Positions 1 to 11,973 of a stretch of 64,000 nucleotides of DNA are shown piece after piece. The notes under the pieces were generated by a model. It worked only from the letters and a program-made list of their open reading frames with translations. It did not search any database and was not told where the DNA came from. Source of the stretch: Heterobilharzia americana (Eukaryota > Platyhelminthes > Trematoda > Strigeidida > Schistosomatidae); contig OX104134.1 of the NCBI GenBank assembly GCA_944470555.2, positions 16,409,248 through 16,473,247 on the forward strand, written 5' to 3'. The translations under genes and the position numbers were made by a program. Numbering within the stretch: the stretch's first letter is position 1; each line of letters starts with the position of its first letter.

Positions 1-252
1 CCTTTCTTCCAATCACTAGCCAGGTATCTTCTCTTCCTTCCACACCATCTGCAATAGTGGTGTGGTGTGAGCATGTCCACTGCTGTTGTCTCTGAGTCTG
101 TTCTCAGTGCTCCTGGTGGGATCCCATCTGGTTCTGCTGCTTTCTCACATTTCAGTAGCTTTATGGCGTTCAGGACTTCCACTTTTGTTGGAGGATTTGT
201 TTTCGCTTGTAGTTCAGCGGCTGAGCTGCAGGTGGTATTTCTGGACGAAGTG

Positions 253-299
253 CAGGTGGTGGTCGTGGTGGTGGTGGTGGTGGTGGTGGTGGTGGTGGT
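253..299. repeat. (GGT)n trinucleotide microsatellite inside RTE-A copy 1
   Basis: A run of GGT/TGG triplets interrupted once by TCG. On the element's coding (minus) strand it reads as CCA triplets, inserted where other RTE-A copies have similar CCA/CAA tracts (for example near 47905-47950). It creates artificial poly-Val or poly-Trp ORFs on plus. Confidence 0.9.
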
Positions 300-634
300 C
301 GATTCAAAAGCTTCTTGAAGTGGTCCGCCCATTGTTTCCCCTGTTTCTCTTCTTTCGTAATTAAATTTCCTTCATCATCTTTTAATGGTTTCGTCTGCGT
401 TGATCTCTCCCCTCCCAGATAGTAACCTGGTTATTTGATACAATGTTGTCAAGTCTCTGTCTCCGCTTCATGCAGCCTGTTCTGCTTCACTTGCCAGTGT
501 TTCGTAGAAGTGTCTTTTGTCTTTCCGTGCACTCTTCTTCACTTCTTTCTTCAGTGTAGTGTTTTATACATTGTACTCAGTCAGCTCCTCATGTCGTTTA
601 GCATCCATGCACTGGTTTGTCTTCTGCTTCACCA

Positions 635-862
635 TCACCATCCTCCTCTCCCTGCCTGCTCTATCAGCTTCCAGTTATCCATTGAGATCCATCCCTTATC
701 TTCTTTCTTCTTCCTTCCTAATATGGCTGTGAAGGTTTCTCTCCACATAGCTTTCAAAGACTTCCAGTGTTCTTCCACACACGTTTCTTCACGGATGTTC
801 CTCGATATCTCCCATTTTGTCTTCATGGCTGACTGACGTGAAGATTTCCTTTGTAGTTTCAT
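635..862 (-). pseudogene. Linker region between endonuclease and RT of RTE-A copy 1
   Basis: An open minus-strand segment encodes a Lys/Arg-rich stretch with EETCVEEHWKSLK and later GWISMD. The same linker (TGVEEHW) recurs in the copies at 20015-20209 (minus) and 47344-47538 (plus), which shows it belongs to RTE-A. No catalytic motif is expected here. It is frameshifted relative to the endonuclease segment upstream. Confidence 0.7.
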
Positions 863-994
863 CCTTCAGTTTCCGAGTGTTGTTCTTGAACTGCGGCCTA
901 TCACCAGCTTCCCTGAAGGCTTTTAACTTGATTTGGAAGGTAGGTTTCTTGCACTAGACAGTGAGTGGTGTGAACCTACACCTGCTCCTCTTCT

Positions 995-1818
995 TCACCT
1001 TGTGTCAAGTAGACCGCGTCTCCATTTGCTTGAGATTGAGATGAAGTCGATTTGATTTTCAGTGTAGTGTGTCGTGGTGTCTGTTGAAATCCATGTCGCC
1101 CGCTTTGTGGATATCCTTGTGCTTGAACACACTGTCTCGCCTCCAATCACCAAATCGTTGAATGCACAGAATTCTGCAAACAATTCTCCATTCTCCTTCA
1201 TCACCTCATCGAGAGCTTCTCGACCCATGATCGTTAGTTAGTTCTCTTCCCGTGTTGTCCACCCCCCCAGTTTGGCATTCATGTCGCCACACCCATTAGA
1301 ATTTCGATATCGCCAACTGATGTTGGGTCTTGTTCAGTGTTGATTGCAGTTGTCTGTAGAATTCCTCCCTCCTCTGTTGATCTGCATTATTTGTAGGTGC
1401 ATAGTGCAGCATTGTATGATTGTGACCTTCCTGCCTTCATTTTGAGTTGAACCTTGCTGTCGTCATCCAGCTGGAGGAGATTGGTTCCCACTGCATTAGA
1501 GCCTGCGATGCTCTTCAGGGGACATCATGATAGCCACTCCATAACTCAGTGTGCTGTGCTCGTGGTTGTCGTCTGGGTGACAATATCGGAGTAGATTATT
1601 GATTCTGCAGTTGACAGTTTGGAGAGTCCACTCCCATTCCATCTGCCTTCGCAAATTCCAACCACTTCGATGTGATACCTCTTCATCTCGTTTGCAATCT
1701 GTGCTGCCTTACTGGGTTCAAACATCGTGCCGACATTCCATTTCCCCACGTTTACTTTCGCTTTCATCGAGAGAGAGAAGAAATGTTGGCCAATTGGCTT
1801 CTGGGAGGCTTTCACCAA
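995..1818 (-). pseudogene. APE-type endonuclease domain of RTE-A copy 1 (broken)
   Basis: The minus-strand segment 1818-1546 opens with a KVNVGKWNVGTM block followed by an ICEGRW motif. These match the N-terminal Asn-containing strand and the catalytic Glu motif of the APE (EEP) endonucleases of non-LTR elements. A second open segment, 1228-995, encodes FCAFNDLVIGG and later TENQIDFISIS, matching the C-terminal part of the same fold. Between them (about 1545-1229) the protein is frameshifted. In an intact element this domain nicks target DNA to prime reverse transcription. The domain order and spacing fit one broken ORF rather than two genes. Confidence 0.8.
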
Positions 1819-2003
1819 CTGGCGTCATTTCGCCTCTCCGATTCTAGTGAGGAATAATTTTGTTGTTATTTTTTATATTTCGTTTGTGCTTTGAAGTTTG
1901 TTTAGCGGTTAGATTTGTTTTCCGGGTAGGGTTGGTAGCCCTATGTCTAACGTTCCCTCTTTATGGGGGCTTAGGACCGTCTAGTAACTAGTTAACTAGT
2001 TAA

Positions 2004-3957
2004 TCGGGCGAGGCTTTGTAGTGACATAGTAAACGATTAAATAATGATTGCTGAAAGCAGACAAAATTGAAATTCTCTCATATTTCTTCTATTTAGAGCA
2101 AGGGTTCCTTTTATCTTTAGGCACTCTCCTTACTATAATATTGTCAAAAGTTATTTCGGTACAATTATGTCTCATTCTTTAGAGTTTATCTGTTAGATAA
2201 TACAACCAGTCATTGATAATATGAAACACTTGATTGTTTGAGAGAACTCGATTAGTTTAGCATCATATAGTTGTCTGCCATGATGTGGTTACATATGTTT
2301 ACTTTGAAGATGAATGACCTAGCTAAATGACATTGATTTTTGATACTGTATATTGGGTCTCAAGTAACCCAGTAGCCAGAGTAGTGGTCGACACATTTTT
2401 AATGTCATAGGAAGCTAATAAACACTAGACAGAACGTCATTAAATATGACAGGTTAAAAATGAGAATGATAGTTACAGATCACTACCATGTGAAGTTGTT
2501 AGCCGCATAACAATGAAAAACCGATTTTTAGTGCAGCTGATGTGTTCCCTCAATGAAGGGCCAGACATATTCAATAAGTTTGGCTACCTGAAATTGGAAT
2601 TCACTGTGTGTGATCTCTAACTTTCGACACCTATAAGCTGAAATTTAATCTGCTGAAACATTCAAAACTGGTTCTCTTACAATGAACATTGAAACGCTCT
2701 TTTCCTTACTGATCATAATAAATACTGTATGGTGATGAATGTAAATTTTACAACTACTCTTGTTTCAGTTTGTGGTCTAAATGTGACCATGAAAATTCAA
2801 GCTTATATTTACAGTATTTCAAAAATTTTTTAAAGCAAATACGTAAAACAAGATCAGCTCACAGCTGTTTTACACTTTAACCTAGAATTTATATTCTGAT
2901 CCCTCTCTATCTACATATTTTCCCGATTCTTTTTCTTCCTGTGTATTAGATATTCACGTTCCATCACTGATGATCTTTCACTCTTGTACAATACATTCCA
3001 AAAACAGAGTTTTCGTCGAAGGGATATTTTTATGAAATTTGTTATCAAGCTTTTTATTTAAATGTCGGTTGAGAAAATGTTTGCAGTTGCTAGAAACGTT
3101 TCGTGATATAAAACGATAAGATATTAAATTATAGATTAAGTAGTTCAGATAATATGCATAAGCAACGAGTGGTCTTATAATTTTTCAACAAGCAATAAAT
3201 TATGCAGGAGGAAAACATGTGCAATCACGTAAATTGAATAAAGAGCAATCAGCAACTGAAGCCACTAACAATGAAACTTGAAACAACATAGAACATTGAG
3301 AAGATAAAATCTGAAAATACAAGAAGAACAAATAAATGTTGGTTTTGTCCCAGCCAAATAATTTTTTATTCTAGTTGTCATAGGATATCCTGTTACACAA
3401 TTGCATTTGCTCCTACTTATATAATCGTATTGCTGTCTACAAGTTAAATTGCCTATACAGGCGATAACACTAAGTACACGTTTCTGCAAGTAGGTTGTTT
3501 CTTCAGGCTATGATTATATTCAACAAAAAAATTCCACAACCTAAGCTAGTCCGTGTTTCATTTTTTGACTTCTCTGTAAGCAATAATGAAACCGAATGTA
3601 ATTGTGGTTATTAATAAAGAAGCATTTCGTAGAGAAAAAAATGTGTTGATACAGAACAGGACGAAAGAAATATTTTCTTTCTTATTGCATGAAGAATACA
3701 TTAAATTTGCCGCTGAAAATGTACAAATACGAATAGCTTAGAACTTGGAGGTGAGGTAGAAATTAAATGACTATACTGATTCAATTTTATGACTTGTGAA
3801 CATTTCATCTGTCACGAAATCCACTCTTGCCCAGTATATTTGACCGGAATTCGCTTCTTGAAAATTTCCGTTCATAATACTGACCGACTGGATTGCTAAA
3901 AATATTTTGTATCATTGCTTAAAGTGGAATTTCTATTCAGTAGTTTCAAAAGAATGT
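2004..3957. other. AT-rich stretch with nothing recognised
   Basis: About 2 kb between two RTE-A 5' ends. Only short open frames occur (for example minus 3489-3265), with no recognisable domain. No tRNA-like or RT-like signature was seen by eye. Confidence 0.5.
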
Positions 3958-4222
3958 CAACATCCATAGTTTCGCTTTCACCGAGAGAAGACACACCGCC
4001 ATCTGGCTCCTCGAAGGCTTTCACCAATTGGCGCCATTTTATCTCTCCGACTCAGTGAGGAATAATTTTGTTTTTATTTTTTATATTTTCTTTGTGCATC
4101 GAAGTTTCTTTAGCGAGTGGATTGGTTGTATAGGGGTAGGGTTGCTAGCCCCATTCCCAGCCCAACCTCTCCTCTTTATCTAGGCTTAAGACCGGCTAGT
4201 AACTAGTGAACTAGTTAACCAT
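3958..4222 (-). mobile_element. RTE-A 5'-end fragment
   Basis: On minus, this repeats the leader of RTE-A: the CTAGT-rich motif at 4196-4220, a CCTAAGCC block, then the stretch reading GGCGCCAATTGGTGAAAGCC. It stops just where the endonuclease domain would begin. It resembles the same part of copy 1 (1800-2003) but differs at many positions, so it is an older, independent insertion or a deletion remnant. It has no coding potential. Confidence 0.8.
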
Positions 4223-4271
4223 GCGAGGTGGACAGTTTATTTATTACTACTTATTGACATACTTGTTATTC

Positions 4272-4545
4272 TCCGCTGTTTTGTTGGATCGAACTGTTCC
4301 ACCTCTGTTGGTATATGGGCTCCTATGCGGATGCCTCGATATTGCCTGAATGTTAATTATGATGATTCGGTTGGTTGTGGCTAGCAGAAGAATCCAGGAC
4401 GCGCGTTTCGTCCTGTTTAGGACTCGTCAGCTGGATGAACCTGCACCCCAATGATTTTGTTCCCGCCGAGAATCGAACCTCGTACCCATCGCATCAAACA
4501 CCAAGGCGTAATGCACTATGCCACGGAGAAAGAAGGACCAGAATC
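4272..4545 (-). mobile_element. tRNA-related SINE, family S2
   Basis: On minus, the unit begins with a tRNA-like head (GTGGCATAGTGC resembles an A box; GGTTCGATTC at 4479-4470 is a good pol III B box). A non-tRNA body follows, including GACGAAACGCGCGTCCTGGA, and a tail with ACCAACAGAGGTGGAACAG. The body recurs at 28020-28170 and body plus tail recur at 29495-29645, so this is a dispersed family. SINEs are transcribed by RNA polymerase III and moved by partner retrotransposons. The family name is mine. Confidence 0.75.
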
Positions 4546-4671
4546 GACTCGCATCGACATCATATCAGTGAAGTCGAGTTCATGCGTGGTTCGCAGACTG
4601 GGCCGATAACCCCAGGACACTGTCGACACACTAGTGGCACAAGGAGTTTCATCTGTGGAAAAGTCACCTCC

Positions 4672-4738
4672 TGATGGGGGGCATTAACCCCTGGCCCTCG
4701 GATTAAAGTCTGGTGCTCTGCCGACTGAGCAGTCAACT
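4672..4738 (-). pseudogene. tRNA-Lys(UUU)-like pseudogene or tRNA-Lys-derived SINE head
   Basis: On minus, GCTCAGTCGGCAGAGC is a perfect tRNA D arm. It is followed by CCAGACTTTAATCCGAGG, close to the tRNA-Lys(UUU) anticodon arm, and then by a T-arm-like AGGGGTTAATGCCCC. The anticodon loop is one T short of the usual CTTTTAA, one anticodon-stem pair is lost and the T loop lacks the invariant TTC. It therefore cannot be a working tRNA. No clear acceptor stem is visible. It may be the head of a composite SINE, since S2 sequence lies about 130 bases downstream in the same orientation. Confidence 0.6.
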
Positions 4739-5950
4739 CTTTACCTCAACTTCATCGATTTTGAAAAGGCTTTTGACAGCGTCGACCGAGAAGTAATTTG
4801 GCAGACAGCTGCTTCAACACTACGGAGTCCCATAAATCTTTATCAACCACATTCAACAACTATATGAAGACGTCATACGCCAAGTAATTCACAGTGGAAA
4901 GCTCAGTGTTACCCTTGAAGTGAAGACAGAAGACAGGAGTAAGACAAGGCTGACACTTACTATCACCTATGATATTCCTGATTGTGGTCGACTCGACCGG
5001 ATCATGCAACAAACAGGGAGGAGCGAGAAGAGGGGGATACGCTGAATGGACCGGGGAAAAGAACCTAGAAGATTTGGATTTCGTCGATGACTTGTTTCTA
5101 GTGTCACACAAACTTCATGATGTACAGGCGAAAACTAACAAGTTGACAGGAGAGGGGTGCAGCGAAGACAAGATTTCAAGTTAATAGAGAGAAGACAGAG
5201 GTGATGAAGATACTGCACCACCACCACCACCAACAACAACAAACTCCAATCACCATGAACGGGTGAAACCTAAGAAAAATAGTCTCTTTCACCTACCTTC
5301 CCAGGCAGCATCGTTTCAACTACAGGTGGCGGCACAGACGAGGACGTCAAAGTCAGGATCCGAAAAGCAAGACGGACTTTCACTAATCTGAAATCAGTAT
5401 GGAGATCTACTGCACTACACTCAGCACAATGAACAAGATCAGGATTTTCAACACCAGTGTCACTTCAGTGTTTCTATATGGTTCAGAAACTTGTCGCATT
5501 ACGAAAAGCATTGCCAACAAACTAGAGACATTCATCAAGAACTGCCACCTACGCTCACTCGATATTGACACTGAAGATCAGATGGCCAGAATAATTAGAA
5601 TAAGCAACAAATAACTCTGGGAGCAAACCAACTAGGAATCTATCACCCAACAAATATGCAGAGGAGAGTGGGGATGGATTGAATTAGGCATACATTAGGA
5701 AGGCCGACTGGTGACATCACACGTCGGGCCAGGCCGTCAAGTGGACCCAAAAGGGGAAACGGCGACTTTGGCATCCGAGGCTATGGTGACATGGAAGAGA
5801 TCGTGTGAGGAAGGAATGGAAGATTGTTTGGAGTGGTGGTGCGAGGTTGAAAAGACTGGAGAGAAGAGAGTGAAACGGAGAAGTGGTACTAAAGCCCTAT
5901 GTTCCACTACTAACGCAAACGACAAGTAGTAAATAGTAGTAATCATAATT
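4739..5950 (+). mobile_element. RTE-A copy: 3' half with RT core and C-terminus
   Basis: It begins abruptly in the RT domain at LNFIDFEKAFDSVDREV (about 4743-4793), the YxD-type motif A region. It runs to the family's 3' end with a (TAGTAA)-like short tail near 5925-5945. The 5' part is missing, as expected for 5' truncation during target-primed insertion, but it abuts the tRNA-Lys-like sequence directly. Frameshifts occur between the open blocks. Confidence 0.85.
4969..5929 (+). pseudogene. Reverse transcriptase palm and C-terminal domain of RTE-A (broken)
   Basis: The frame at 4969-5184 carries FVDD at about 5080-5091, the catalytic Y/FxDD motif of reverse transcriptases. The next open block (5399-5614) carries IRIFNTSVTSVFLYGSETCR, a conserved post-palm segment. 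The last block (5711-5929) ends in WWCEVEKTGEKRVKRR and ALCSTTNANDK before a stop. Between the first and second block is a CCA/CAA triplet tract (about 5216-5241) that other copies also have. At least two frame changes separate the blocks, so no enzyme is made. Confidence 0.8.
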
Positions 5951-8900
5951 TGAATATATTTTCTTGTGATTTTCATAACTGAATGACATTTTGATTGATA
6001 GATGGAAACTGGTTTACTAGTCATATTTTGAAAATTCAAATGACTTGATTTTTCAATAAACGTAACAGGGGTCTAAACACCTAGTACTTTTAGCATTTCT
6101 GTGTTTCTTATCCTCATAATCGATGTATCCTGAAAGGTTTTGGGGGTAAACGTTATCAGATAATATACAGGTATTCACCAGTTGTTGTGACAGTTCGCAT
6201 CAACACAGTAGGAGAGGTGCCGAAATTCAAAAGCAAAACAGTAAAAATATAACGACCGATGTTTCCAGAAAGGAAGAAGAATGTGTTCAGAGATGAAAGA
6301 ATCCGCATATAATAGCAAGACATGTGAGGTTAGAAGAAGGATAATGTTATCATAACATTTCGAACAATATGTAATTAAAGTATTTAAAATCTACAAACTA
6401 TTGATTTCATCCTTCTGATGAGCCAAAACAGAAAGTTCTTGGTTCATGGAATGAGAAATTTATTAACACTATGATTTCGGCATAACAGTCATGGAAAGTC
6501 AAATTACTCAGTTTCAACATTCGACTAATGTTCACCTTCAGAATCTTTTGACATCAGCGTTATGAGAATTAGAGAAACCTAATTTTAAACCTTTATCGAA
6601 ATGGAGAACCACCTGTTGCAGCATGCAGTCTGAGTATACTGACTCTTCAGCAATAAAGCCTGTCTTCAATGTCCTGTTATTCGCTTAGTTGGTATTTTTA
6701 GCTTTTCTTCTTTCATACATCTTTGTAGTGTAAAACCGTATGACATGAGTGAGCGATGTGAGGCTGCAAACGTTTTCTGCTCCTAAGTTCATGCTTTTAG
6801 AATATACGGGTAAAACTTCCTGCGCATCCTTAAGTATGAAACATTTCTAGGGAAGCGATACTCTTTGGTCTGTGAAACTCTTAATAAAGGAAGTGCCCTA
6901 CACAATAGTATTATGATGCAGAAATGCTATGATATTCATGAAATTTTCACTGATAAATTGAAACAAAAACATGCCATTCATCTAAAGTTCAAAGAGAGTG
7001 ATGCAGTCATAATTTGTGAGAAGAAAAAAAGTGAATTTCATTGCAAGCCAGCCTATGATTAAAAAGTTTTTACCTTTCGTAGGTATTTAAAATATTGTGG
7101 TTACTAACCCATGGTTGTAAGGCTAGATAAGACCTACTTTTGTTGAAACCCTGCTGCACTCTGGCTTTACCAACCAACTGTATATGAAAAAGTTCTAATC
7201 TTATACATTGACAATATCTAAATAAAGCTGAAATGCATACGTGTATACAAAAATAAATGACACCATAGGTTTACACAAGCTGAACAACGTCTAAGCTATG
7301 ATCAAAGAGTCCTAATTCACAAGTCAATGTTAGCCAAAACTTGTTGGCTTTCAATGCAGCTCACCTAATGCCCAAACATTGTTGGTTGAAAACGTTTTCC
7401 TTCTCTTTTTTTAGATTTTCACTTCATTCAAAGAAATGAATGTCATCCCACAGCTCTAGTACATAAAAATGTATTACAGTGTCATCAGAAAATAAAGTAA
7501 GCTTTCTCCATCTTTTCGGATATTATGAAAATTTTTCCAATGAAAAGATGGTTACATGTATTAAAGTAGTAATTGGAATGGTAATGCATCATTTACTTCA
7601 GTATGCGGTTTTGAATAACACACACGACTTTATGTGGGCGGCTGAAACAAGTAAAGGAGCGATAATCGTCAGATTGGGAAACAGGAAATTTCTAAAAACT
7701 TTAAAGATACTCCAGCGATTAAACAGTATTTTATTAAAGAGGGTAAACAGCATGTGAGCAGAAGAAAATTTTCAAATACTTCATCTCCTTCAGGATATTA
7801 AATCTGATGGCATTAGCAAATTATTTCAACCTTCAGTATCAAATTTGAAGTATGTAGTCCATTGAAACCTTTGCATTTCAATTATTAACCTGTTTCATAA
7901 CTATTTAACTGTAGTAAACTGCACTATATTACGCTGTTAACATTCTTAGCAATATTTGGAAACACTAACAAAGCCGTTTCTTCTTGTTACACAAACAAAG
8001 TCCAAAATTTTTACGCTTACAGTGTATGCGTCGGATGAAAATGTTTAAAACAGTTTAAAAGTCGGGAAAAGTCATACTTAATCACTAATAGAAAAATGTC
8101 TAATATAAACTATATAACCACTACTCACCAACTAACTCATCAGCGCACATGAGATAAATTAACCGAAAGTTTGTGACGAATTATACTAATTTGGCTCAGT
8201 CTAAGCTGTAGCTGAATTAGATTGATTTTAGTTTTCATATTTCCGTTACAAATTTATAAACCTTTTTGTATGTAAACGGCTAGTATCAGTCTCGGGTTCA
8301 CACATACAAAATACTTGCATCGTAGAGTTTAGCAGAAGTTCAAGTTGCTTTAGAGATTTCATGATTCAGCAGAATACAACATAAAATTACTTCTTTGGTA
8401 CAGAAGGTTTGGACATTTAAACATTTATTGTAATTTCCTATTGATATATTGTTTTAGTGTAGAATAAGATTACCAAAATCTTCATTGGTAGCCGTAGACC
8501 GTTAAAGCCTTTTTTAACCGTTTGCTTCGCTTCGAAGTTTCGGGAAAATAAACACGTGAACCAGCATATAAGTAACAGGTTGGTTGAAGAGATGAGAAAT
8601 CAATAGAATTTAAATCAAGTAGGCCTAGAAATAGGCAGGGTTGTGGCAATATAAAAAAACTTTGTAACTTGTTTGCATTATTAACGTTGCCATTGATGTA
8701 AATACATCTTCTGTTCTGTCACCTCCTTTTCTGTTTGCGCAGAAACCGAGTGACTATTAAGGGTAGAATCTGAAGGCTGTTGTACACGCATCCATATATA
8801 CATAAATCTGGCTATATCGAGTCACCGTAAAGCTATAAAAAGTGGTGGCTGAAGTTAGAAAATATATTTACAGTTCGATATCAAATTTGCATATTCCCTA

Positions 8901-9205
8901 CAAATTTACGTTGACATTTACCACAATCTCTTGGTCGTTAAGCTGCTTCCATGTGATGTCAACACGAACACTGTCAGGTTACACAGAGGTATGATACTAC
9001 TGTCTGACTGGAAAGCGTGACTCATAAAGGAACTACTTTTGTGAAATATATAACTAGTCCAAAACTATTCATGATAACCAGCAGATATTGTAAACTGGGT
9101 CATAATGATAATGGAAGAGAATGAAGTTCCCATATGCTCAAATTCCAGCTTAACATCGACGTATTCAGATAAGGGAAAGAACTACTGAAAGTGGCAAGAT
9201 ATAAG
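5951..9205. other. AT-rich stretch with no recognised gene
   Basis: About 3.2 kb. Open frames at 6865-7062 and 7479-7757 (plus) lack recognisable motifs, and neither has a convincing splice context. No repeat family seen elsewhere in the window was found here by eye. Confidence 0.5.
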
Positions 9206-10240
9206 TTGAAAAATTCCTCAGCTATCTTAATCACTGGAATATTGTATACTAAGGCTGGTAATTTCTTTTGCTTGTAGAATTGCACAATAATTCAATACTT
9301 CTAAAAGACCTCAGATGATAAATACGACGCATTCTCTTATTTTATGAATTGAAAATATACATGTTTAACTTTGATTCTTGAGAAAGCAAATGAATATACG
9401 TGTATAACTTGGGGAATGTGGTAGAATGCAATTCCAATTTGGTCATGCTGATTTGATATGGTAGCACCCAACACATGTTACAGGACTGATGTAACACTTA
9501 GACCTAGGTTGTAGAAAATTTACCACACTAGAAAAAACAAAAAATGTGGGGTGATAGAGCTATAAAACTCAGATTTCTAACATTGCATGATTACCTTGAT
9601 ATGATTATGAGTTCTAATGTATGCTGAAAGCCTCGTCATTAGGTAAATAATAAAGCAGCACTGTATGCTGTACCAAAATAAACAAATCTAACAGAAATGT
9701 GAATGCTATTTTGTTGCTTAAGCAGTCTACATTATCTTGTAGAGTTGGAATATTTCTAAGTTTTATGACCCCAGAACTTCTGTATACACAGTACAATGTG
9801 CTTCAAAATAGGGAATATGAATAATCGTAAAAATAATTACTGGAATATTAAAGCTTAAAATTACTGTGAAAAAATGACAAACTGAAGGCTTTTAATGAAT
9901 AACTGTAACTAATTTCCTAGTTTTCTATAATTTGAGTTTTTAACCAGTCATATGAGTGGTAATCTACACATGTGTGCCCAGCGAGGTCTATCCTAATAAA
10001 ATCAATCTTAGTGACGCGTTTCCACAAGATTTAATACTTCCAGAGAAAAGAGGAGATAATTCAGCGAAGAAAGTTTTCCTTCTACAAGACATCCCTTCCT
10101 TACATTGTACAGTCGTATCTATATACACCACAAAAATAAACAGTTTATTGCCAAGAAATAATGTTTAATTACAACACTAGGCTAGTACAAAAGACCGAAA
10201 TGAAGAGAAAGAGAGAGCTGCGTAATAATCTCTAAGATAG
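9206..10240. other. Unidentified 1 kb segment shared by both inverted-repeat arms
   Basis: AT-rich sequence whose other copy splits the RTE-A element on the right (about 18700-19744). No coding motif, tRNA-like sequence or obvious terminal repeat was seen. It could be the original left flank of an RTE-A fragment, later copied, or an insertion that was copied along with the flanking element. Confidence 0.5.
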
Positions 10241-11425
10241 TGAAAATAATGAGGAAGGAAGGGGGTTGACAAGGTGAAAATAACCAAATAAAAAACCAGG
10301 ATCCTTCCTGAGAGGGGAGAGATCAACACACATGAAACCAATAAAAGATAGTGAAGGAAGCTTAGTTAGCGAAGAGAGAGGTGAGTAAAGAAGGAAACGA
10401 TGGACTGACCACTTCAAAAGAAACCTTGAATCAACGACCATCACCACCACCTGCAACTCGTCCAGAAACTCCACAAGCAGATCAACCACAGAAATATCAG
10501 TGAACACAAAACCCTCGAATAAAGCTGAAGTGAAGTCGTGAGCGCCTTGGAAGTCGCTGAAAAGCAGCAGCACCACATGGAATTCTACCAGAAGCACAAA
10601 ATCGGATGCAGAGACAACAGCGAACATGCTCACACCACAACTGCACAAGGTCTGGAGGGAAAGAAGGAAGGAGGGAAGGAAGGAAGGGAAGGTACCTGCC
10701 GATCGATTGGAAGAAGGGCTACCTTGTCAATATCCCAAAGAAGGGAGACCTGAGTGTTTGCAAGAACTGGTGTGGAATCATGTTACACCCTTATCCACAT
10801 CAAGCAAAACATCAGGCCGCATCATACTGGAGAGACTAGAAGATGTGCTGGATTCAAAGTTACTACCAGAACACGCTGGCTGGATGGCTGGATGGCTGGA
10901 TGGCTGGCTGAATTCAGGAAGAGCAAATCATGTGTGCATCATATTGCAACGCTACCCTACTCTACGCTAAGCATCATCATAGAACAGAGAACAAAACGTC
11001 AGTCAACTGGATCTCCACCTCAACTTCATCGACTGTGAAAAGGCCTTCGACAACGTTGACCGAGAAGTAATTTGACAGGCAGCTGCTTCAATACTACACT
11101 CCTACCACCACAAACATTTATCAACTTCATTCAACAGCTGGCTATATGAAGACGCCACATGCCAAGTGATTGACAATGGAGAGCTCAGTTATGCCTATGG
11201 AGTGAAGACAAATGACATGCATCAGACCAGTCTAACGAGTGGATCCCAAAAGGTAAATAACGAGTTTTACGTTCGGAGAGATTGTGACTTGGAATAGATT
11301 GTGTGATGAAGATTTGAAATGTTGTTGGAAGTGGTGGTGCCAGGTTGAAAGGTCTGCAGAGATGAGAGTGAAACGGAGACGTATTAGTGAAGCCCTATGT
11401 TCCACTAGTAACGTAAGTGACAAAT
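10240..11425 (+). mobile_element. Internally deleted RTE-A copy in the left arm
   Basis: The first part matches the RT N-terminal region: a block resembling LHKVWRE, then GKVPADRLEEG, and in another frame YLVNIPKKGDLSVCKN, the conserved RT fingers motif. It continues to a degenerate motif A (CEKAFDNVDREV, about 11034-11069). At 11210 the homology breaks off and the family's 3' end follows from 11225 (WWCQVE-like block, then a GCCCTATGTTCCACTAGTAA terminus). The catalytic FxDD region has been deleted. The 3' end is at the same time the start of tandem unit 1. Confidence 0.8.
10660..10694. repeat. Short (GAAGGAAG)n array
   Basis: An imperfect GGAAGGAAG run inside the RT region, mirrored at about 18264-18296. 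It produces GRKEGRKEG-like peptides in one frame. Confidence 0.7.
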
Positions 11426-11973
11426 AAGAAATATCAATAATATTTATGCTGCTTTCATTTATCCTACAGTTCTGACATCCACTAATTTTGTTTTTGACTT
11501 GCCACGCATTCGAACTAAGGATATCATCAGATCAATGAAATATCTTCCCTGTATGTTTTGGCTAGCTTGAAATCTAAAACCATGGTGGAGATGCTATTTG
11601 ATTGCTTCACAACGGATAACATCTTGTCTATGAATAAATTTTTGAACAAGACGAACTTTTATGACGAGTAAAAAGTTGAAAAATGCATTCATTAATTTAT
11701 TGTTGAAATCATTTTGCTTCATATGGAATTTAAATTTTTCTCATACATTTTCGAAAGCAACACGTAACTTACAACTTATTCCGGTTTCCACGTAGTTTTC
11801 ATAGATTTATAATTGTTACCGACCATTGAGGTGGCACTTTCGAACACAGTTCACTTACTTGAACACAGTGGGAGTGTGGTTGTGGTATCAACCATAGTTT
11901 ATAAAATGTGGCTTATTGTCATATATTGGGTTAATCCTCTGTATTATTTTATGTTACCTACTTGAGTGCATCA

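Larger units (their letters stand above)
1..2003 (-). mobile_element. RTE-A copy 1: 5' two-thirds of an RTE-like non-LTR retrotransposon, truncated by the window edge
   Basis: Read on the minus strand, this starts at a CTAGT-rich 5' motif near 1981-2003. A short leader follows, then a degenerate ORF with an APE-type endonuclease and the N-terminal linker to a reverse transcriptase. The RT start is reached near base 1, so the rest lies outside the window. Non-LTR elements of this type copy themselves by target-primed reverse transcription. This copy keeps the central endonuclease block (about 880-1195) that two other copies in the window have lost, so it is the least deleted 5' half here. Frameshifts and stops break the ORF and it is not functional. 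The RTE-like assignment rests on remembered resemblance to schistosome elements; a search could move it to a neighbouring clade. Confidence 0.85.
9206..11210 (+). repeat. Left arm of a ~2 kb inverted repeat
   Basis: This arm is the reverse complement of 17747-19744. The two encode identical short peptides in mirrored positions (10648-10232 minus with 18301-18717 plus; 9956-10168 plus with 18993-18781 minus; 9796-9614 minus with 19153-19335 plus). The main difference seen is one extra 8-base GGATGGCT unit in a small tandem array near 10880. A few substitutions occur near the outer edge. The arm comprises ~1 kb of unidentified sequence (9206-10240) and ~1 kb of RTE-A reverse transcriptase sequence (10240-11210). 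Confidence 0.9.

Noticed and set aside
67..318. Open frames ending in long Val or Trp runs
   Set aside because: They are produced by the (GGT)n microsatellite read against the sense of the minus-strand RTE-A copy.
10538..11038. Several overlapping plus frames with RKEGRKEG-like repeats, mirrored at 17919-18411
   Set aside because: They are alternate frames of the RTE-A RT region and a GAAGGAAG array, not separate genes.
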